Source: Manduca sexta
Taxonomy: Eukaryota; Arthropoda; Insecta; Lepidoptera; Sphingidae
Direction: 5' to 3'
Length of the DNA: 64,000 nt
Assembly (NCBI RefSeq): GCF_014839805.1
Contig: NC_051117.1
Location: 7,812,001-7,876,000, forward strand
The position numbers and the translations under genes were made by a program. The first letter of the stretch is position 1. Each line of letters starts with the position of its first letter. Under the pieces are notes generated by a model. That model was not told the DNA's origin and ran no database searches. It saw nothing but the letters and a program-made list of their open reading frames with translations. Positions 60,212 through 64,000 of this stretch are shown here, piece by piece.

Positions 60212-60954
60212 ACGCCAGGATCCTGAAGGCGAACGTCTGATGAATAGTCGACTTAGAATAAGTTATATTACATAAATATTTCCATATAATCTATAACCGT
60301 TTTAATTCTGAATGTTGTCGCATAAATTAACTTATATTAATTTAATTATAATTATTGTTAAGTCATAAATGATGCGACCTCGCTGTGTTGTAATTCTGAA
60401 AAATGGTAAACCTAATATAACTTATAATTGTAGTCAGACTAGTTTGTAATTTTAAATATAAGTAGTTAAGCCTAACCACTGTTTTATTTCTCAATATTTC
60501 CCTTTCAATTATCAAATAACACCTATTCATCAAATCCTACTTCCTAAGTTATTATATCTCAAGAACAGCTGAACGAATTTTAAAAATCACGAATAGGAAG
60601 CATTACTCTTGAGTATCATACTATATGGGGGCATTCCACGTGAAGCGCACGCAAAAAAATCGATGTCTCAGATTTTCGTAATATTTGATTATGTTATACC
60701 TGTATATGTCCTCAATCCAAATACAAAATATTTTTAAAGTATAAAGTCTGGTTAGCGAGTTCAAATGCGTCATACTCGTGAACGGGTGCTGCTTATGTGG
60801 ACTGTTCTGCCCATTTCGCTTACAATTTCTAATTGCTAGAGGTGCTGGGAGGAAATAATTATAAGGATAATAGAGAAATTTCATGATTCCTGAGAGGGTT
60901 GTGCAGTCATGTAAAAATTTAAATTAATTTATTCCTTATTTCACGAGCCTATAA
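60212..60954. other. Probable 3' flank of the rightward gene
   Basis: AT-rich sequence after the stop at 60211. I see no clear single polyadenylation site and no further exon. Confidence 0.3.
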
Positions 60955-61167
60955 ATGAACTGCTCTAAACTTTTTTTTTTTTCTCTTCTCACTTTATCAT
61001 GTACTGTAGTCTTTACCCTAAACTGATTGAAAAGAGCAACACCAGAGTTTTTTGCCCGTTCTTCTCTGGTGAAAACTGCATTCCGAACTGGTGGTAGAGT
61101 TAATATTGACGGAATCTAAATAATGTATAACATTTTACAGATTCAAATAAATCATTTCATTTCATAA
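60955..61167 (+). mobile_element. 3' end of a LINE-like retroelement
   Basis: Contains 'tttgcccgttcttctctgg', 'ttccgaactggtggtagag' and ends 'caaataaatcatttcatttc', a short-repeat tail typical of a LINE 3' end. No coding part remains. Confidence 0.5.
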
Positions 61168-61869
61168 AGGACTTTCCAAGTTTTGACTGGCCCGCTGGTA
61201 TACGCCACTTCGAATCCAATTATCAATTTTTTAAATGTTACAAGAAAATAAATAAAGCAATGAGTAAATACTTCATTAAAAATAGTTAATACAATCTCCC
61301 ATATACCTACCACAAATAGTAAAACCAGTAGTTCCTGAAATTAGCGCGTTCAAACAAACAAACAAACAAACCCTTCATCTTTATATAATACTGTAAGCTG
61401 TAGATGAAAATTGTATGGATAAAATAATTTAACACGTGCAATCAGACTTGTTATTTGTCCATCAGCTACTAAGCAGCCCTTTGAAAACAGATTGAATGGG
61501 CATGAAATAAAGTCTATTTGTTAGTTCTTTTTATGACGGCCCAATAATACATGAGAGGAAGTTTTTCATCAATAAATACTACAGATATTATCCTACCAGT
61601 GACGAATAACTCAAATATAAGGAGAGCATAGCTGTATTATGATTTATAAGCTTGGGGATTTCGATAATTTTAAAGATATCACAAAGCCGATACTTGGCAA
61701 CACTGGCGCGGTTATACTTGACGTGTTTGTCAATACTTTTTGTTTGTCAAAAATGAAAAATATGTATGGCAAAATACAACTTGGTTCAATGTTTGTCAAA
61801 CTAAGCGTATTTCTTGGCCTAATAATGTGTATTGTCTTAGTAACATACTGAATTAATTGTGCTTTTACA

Positions 61870-62751
61870 ATGGTTGGGTGTAGCATTTATGGGTGTAAAA
61901 GCCGTAGCGAAAAACAAGATAGTATCACATTTCACGCGTAAGTGTATTAACTGTTTTTATTACCAATTTTCTGTATTACAAAGTATATTTACATATTAGA
62001 TCTGAAAAGAATGTTCATCAAACCGTAATCTTGTGTTTATTCATAAAAATATATTTATATAAATATTATAAATTACGCATATGAATCCAGTGCAGTTTTT
62101 TTGTCAAACTTTTATCAAAAAAATTAGTACTAAAACTGATTAAAATTTGGTACATGTAACTTTATTTTGAAATCAAAGTTATTATTAAAATGTTGTTTTC
62201 TGATTGTAAATTCAACACGCTCAAGTTTCGCCAAAGTACTTAATTTTTTTGACAAAACTAAACCAACCAACATAGAACATCAAACTGAAACTGAGTTGGA
62301 TCTTTTAATATTACTCAGAGAGACCTAGATGTCATAAAGTCCAGCAATTACAGAGACCAACCTTATGACATTTTGGAACCAAAAAAATTATTCTTATAAA
62401 TCTATTTCTTTCTTTCTTTACGCTCATAGCATTTGCAAAATAGTGTATAATGCTTGTACAATAAAATTTGGGAAATTTGCTTAATGAATTGATTGGAAAT
62501 AACAGAATGAAATTACCATTTATGTTGTATTATAATAATATGCAGTGGACCCTTAAAGAAGTATATCTTGTAATTTTTGCAGGTTTCCTAAAAATGCATT
62601 TTCTAAAATCCTTTGGATCCAAGCTACGGGTCGTTCTAATTGGACACCAACAATATTTTCCAAGATATGTTCAAAGCATTTTGAAGAAAATGCTATTGTC
62701 CGCAGAAAGAAAATATCTAGAATTCTTCCAACAGCAATTCCAACCAAAAAT
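61870..62751 (+). CDS. Third THAP-domain gene, 5' part (continues beyond the window)
   Basis: Exon 61870-61937 reads MVGCSIYGCKSRSEKQDSIT then FHA, ending 'cacgc|gtaagt'. Exon 62583-62751 reads FPKNAFSKILWIQATGRSNW, then IFSKICSKHFEENAIV and SRILPTAIPTKN, ending 'aaaaat|gtaagt'. Junction phase 2/1 is correct. The THAP signature is complete: C-x4-C, FP, W, C-x2-H-F and an AVPTIF-like AIPT. Seventy-nine codons are present and the open 3' donor shows that more exons follow, none of which I could place before the window ends. The family binds DNA through this finger; the downstream part decides its function. Confidence 0.85.
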
Positions 62752-63674
62752 GTAAGTTTGTATTATGATAAATAATAAAGAATATTGTATAGTTTTTTAA
62801 TCAAAAGATCAAAAAAAATATTTTAATCTAATGGCAAATTTTAAGAATTTAGTTGCAACAAAATAATATCATTTATCAAAATACATCACGAAAAACCTTA
62901 TACTTTTTAAAAAAAAAATACATTTAATTGTCCAAATCGAAAATTCTCATAAAATTCAGAAAAATATTCATAAGTCGAAAAGAACTAAAACAAAGAAAGA
63001 ACGAAGAAAACTAAAGAAAATCGCGGAACATACATGGGTGTGATTCGGATACCCTAAGGGTGCTCTATCTCTGGACATCTGCTTGACACTATTTTCTGGG
63101 ACAGCCTGTATAATTGTTTATATTTCCAAAAAATGTGGAAACTCACAGCCAGTGAATAAAAATGATAAATAAATAAATATTAAAATATAAAAATTAAAGC
63201 TAAGTAAATAATTCACTTTAACAGTGATGCCCACACTAGGCTGTGCCTGTATTGCAGACATCCTTTTCAATTTCACATTATAGTATGTGTGTGTGCAACT
63301 GATTGTATATTATGAAACTAACAAATTAATAATAATCAAATATTAATGTATTTTTAAGAATTTCTCTATGTTCATAGTTGACATTCATTAGCAGACTTGA
63401 TTTTGTTGAATTGATTGAACTTTATAAGTAATCATGTGGTACATGCTCTATAGCTATACCATATAAACACATTGAAAACTTATCTATATTTTTTTCACGG
63501 GCCAAATTGTATATAATTTATAACAGATATCATTTTCATTCTACAAATAAAGCTAATAAGTATATTTATCGTTTTAATAGGGTATTTTAGTGTATGTGAG
63601 AAAAAATCCAAAAATATATAAATAAGATAGTTTAGTCAAAAAGCAATCGGAAAATAGTCTAGTCTAGTTTCAGT
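62752..63674. other. Intron of the third THAP gene
   Basis: AT-rich, with no identifiable exon or repeat beyond low-complexity A/T runs. Confidence 0.35.
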
Positions 63675-63914
63675 TCATAAAATTATAAAATAATTTTTTA
63701 AGGTCAGTTCAAAGTTTTGACGTTTTTTTATCTGTTTTACAAATATGCGTAATGACTGCCGCCATGGCATGACGTCATCAAGGCAGTAAACTACTTGAAG
63801 TGGCAATGGCAATATTTCTATCTTATCGAAATAGACAACTTTTTCGGACAATAAATTCGGATCTCTTCTCGCAAGATGTAACCAAGTTTTCCTCATAGTT
63901 ATATCAGTTGACAC
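63675..63914 (-). pseudogene. Decayed THAP-like fragment of a probable transposon-derived gene
   Basis: The minus strand reads ITMRKTWLHLARRDPNLLSE, which resembles the tryptophan-containing middle of a THAP-like finger seen in multicopy insect proteins. Just upstream, a run of eight adenines separates a possible CKN start from the rest in a different frame, and the C-x2-H-F part expected after LLSEKVVYF is missing. It looks like a frameshifted remnant. Confidence 0.4.
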
Positions 63915-64000
63915 GTGAATCCCCTTTTTTTTGGCGTTTTTACATTACTATTCTTACATTCAGGAACAATACACCAATGATAAGGATAAGAGCTCATTTT

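Noticed and set aside
1..64000. CRISPR array, bacterial operon or prophage
   Set aside because: Gene structure, introns and repeat types are those of an insect nuclear genome; no spaced direct-repeat array of CRISPR type was seen.

Overview
This looks like nuclear DNA from an insect, most likely a moth or butterfly. It is AT-rich, its genes have many short exons with canonical GT/AG introns, and it is full of short dispersed repeats of the kind common in Lepidoptera: tRNA-derived SINEs, a retroposon whose 3' part reads 'caggcgaacggcaagct', Helitron-like ends finishing in 'agctagt', and several MITE families. The assignment is an inference from style; no marker gene fixes a species.

Bases 1 to about 32,600 hold no gene I can support. 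They contain repeats, foldback elements and scattered GC-richer islands that could be regulatory or conserved non-coding DNA. Bases 32,600-33,900 hold a LINE remnant and a small three-exon gene for a basic, charged protein built from a motif repeated exon by exon.

The core is 34,189-60,211: two genes arranged head to head, with start regions about 0.9 kb apart. The leftward gene (42,932 to 34,189) reads through 12 phase-compatible exons as a 695-residue protein: an N-terminal THAP zinc finger, a ZZ zinc finger, an acidic/serine-rich linker, and a HARBI1-type (PIF/Harbinger) DDE nuclease with all three catalytic acids visible. The rightward gene (about 43,838 to 60,211) has the same THAP-ZZ start, with ZZ exons of identical lengths (58 and 112 nt), but instead of a nuclease it has a 1.2-kb exon of about 50 heptads of the 'KKADVVD' type, a nuclear-localisation-like basic patch and an Arg/Ser-rich C-terminus. 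The pair looks like an old duplication whose 3' parts diverged. I know of THAP-DDE combinations in transposons; I do not know of a THAP-ZZ-HARBI1 protein, so this is the most interesting item in the window.

A third THAP gene begins at 61,870 and runs off the right edge, and a decayed THAP-like fragment lies at 63,675-63,914. All exon structures were read by eye from splice signals, reading phase and domain motifs; no transcript or database evidence was available.
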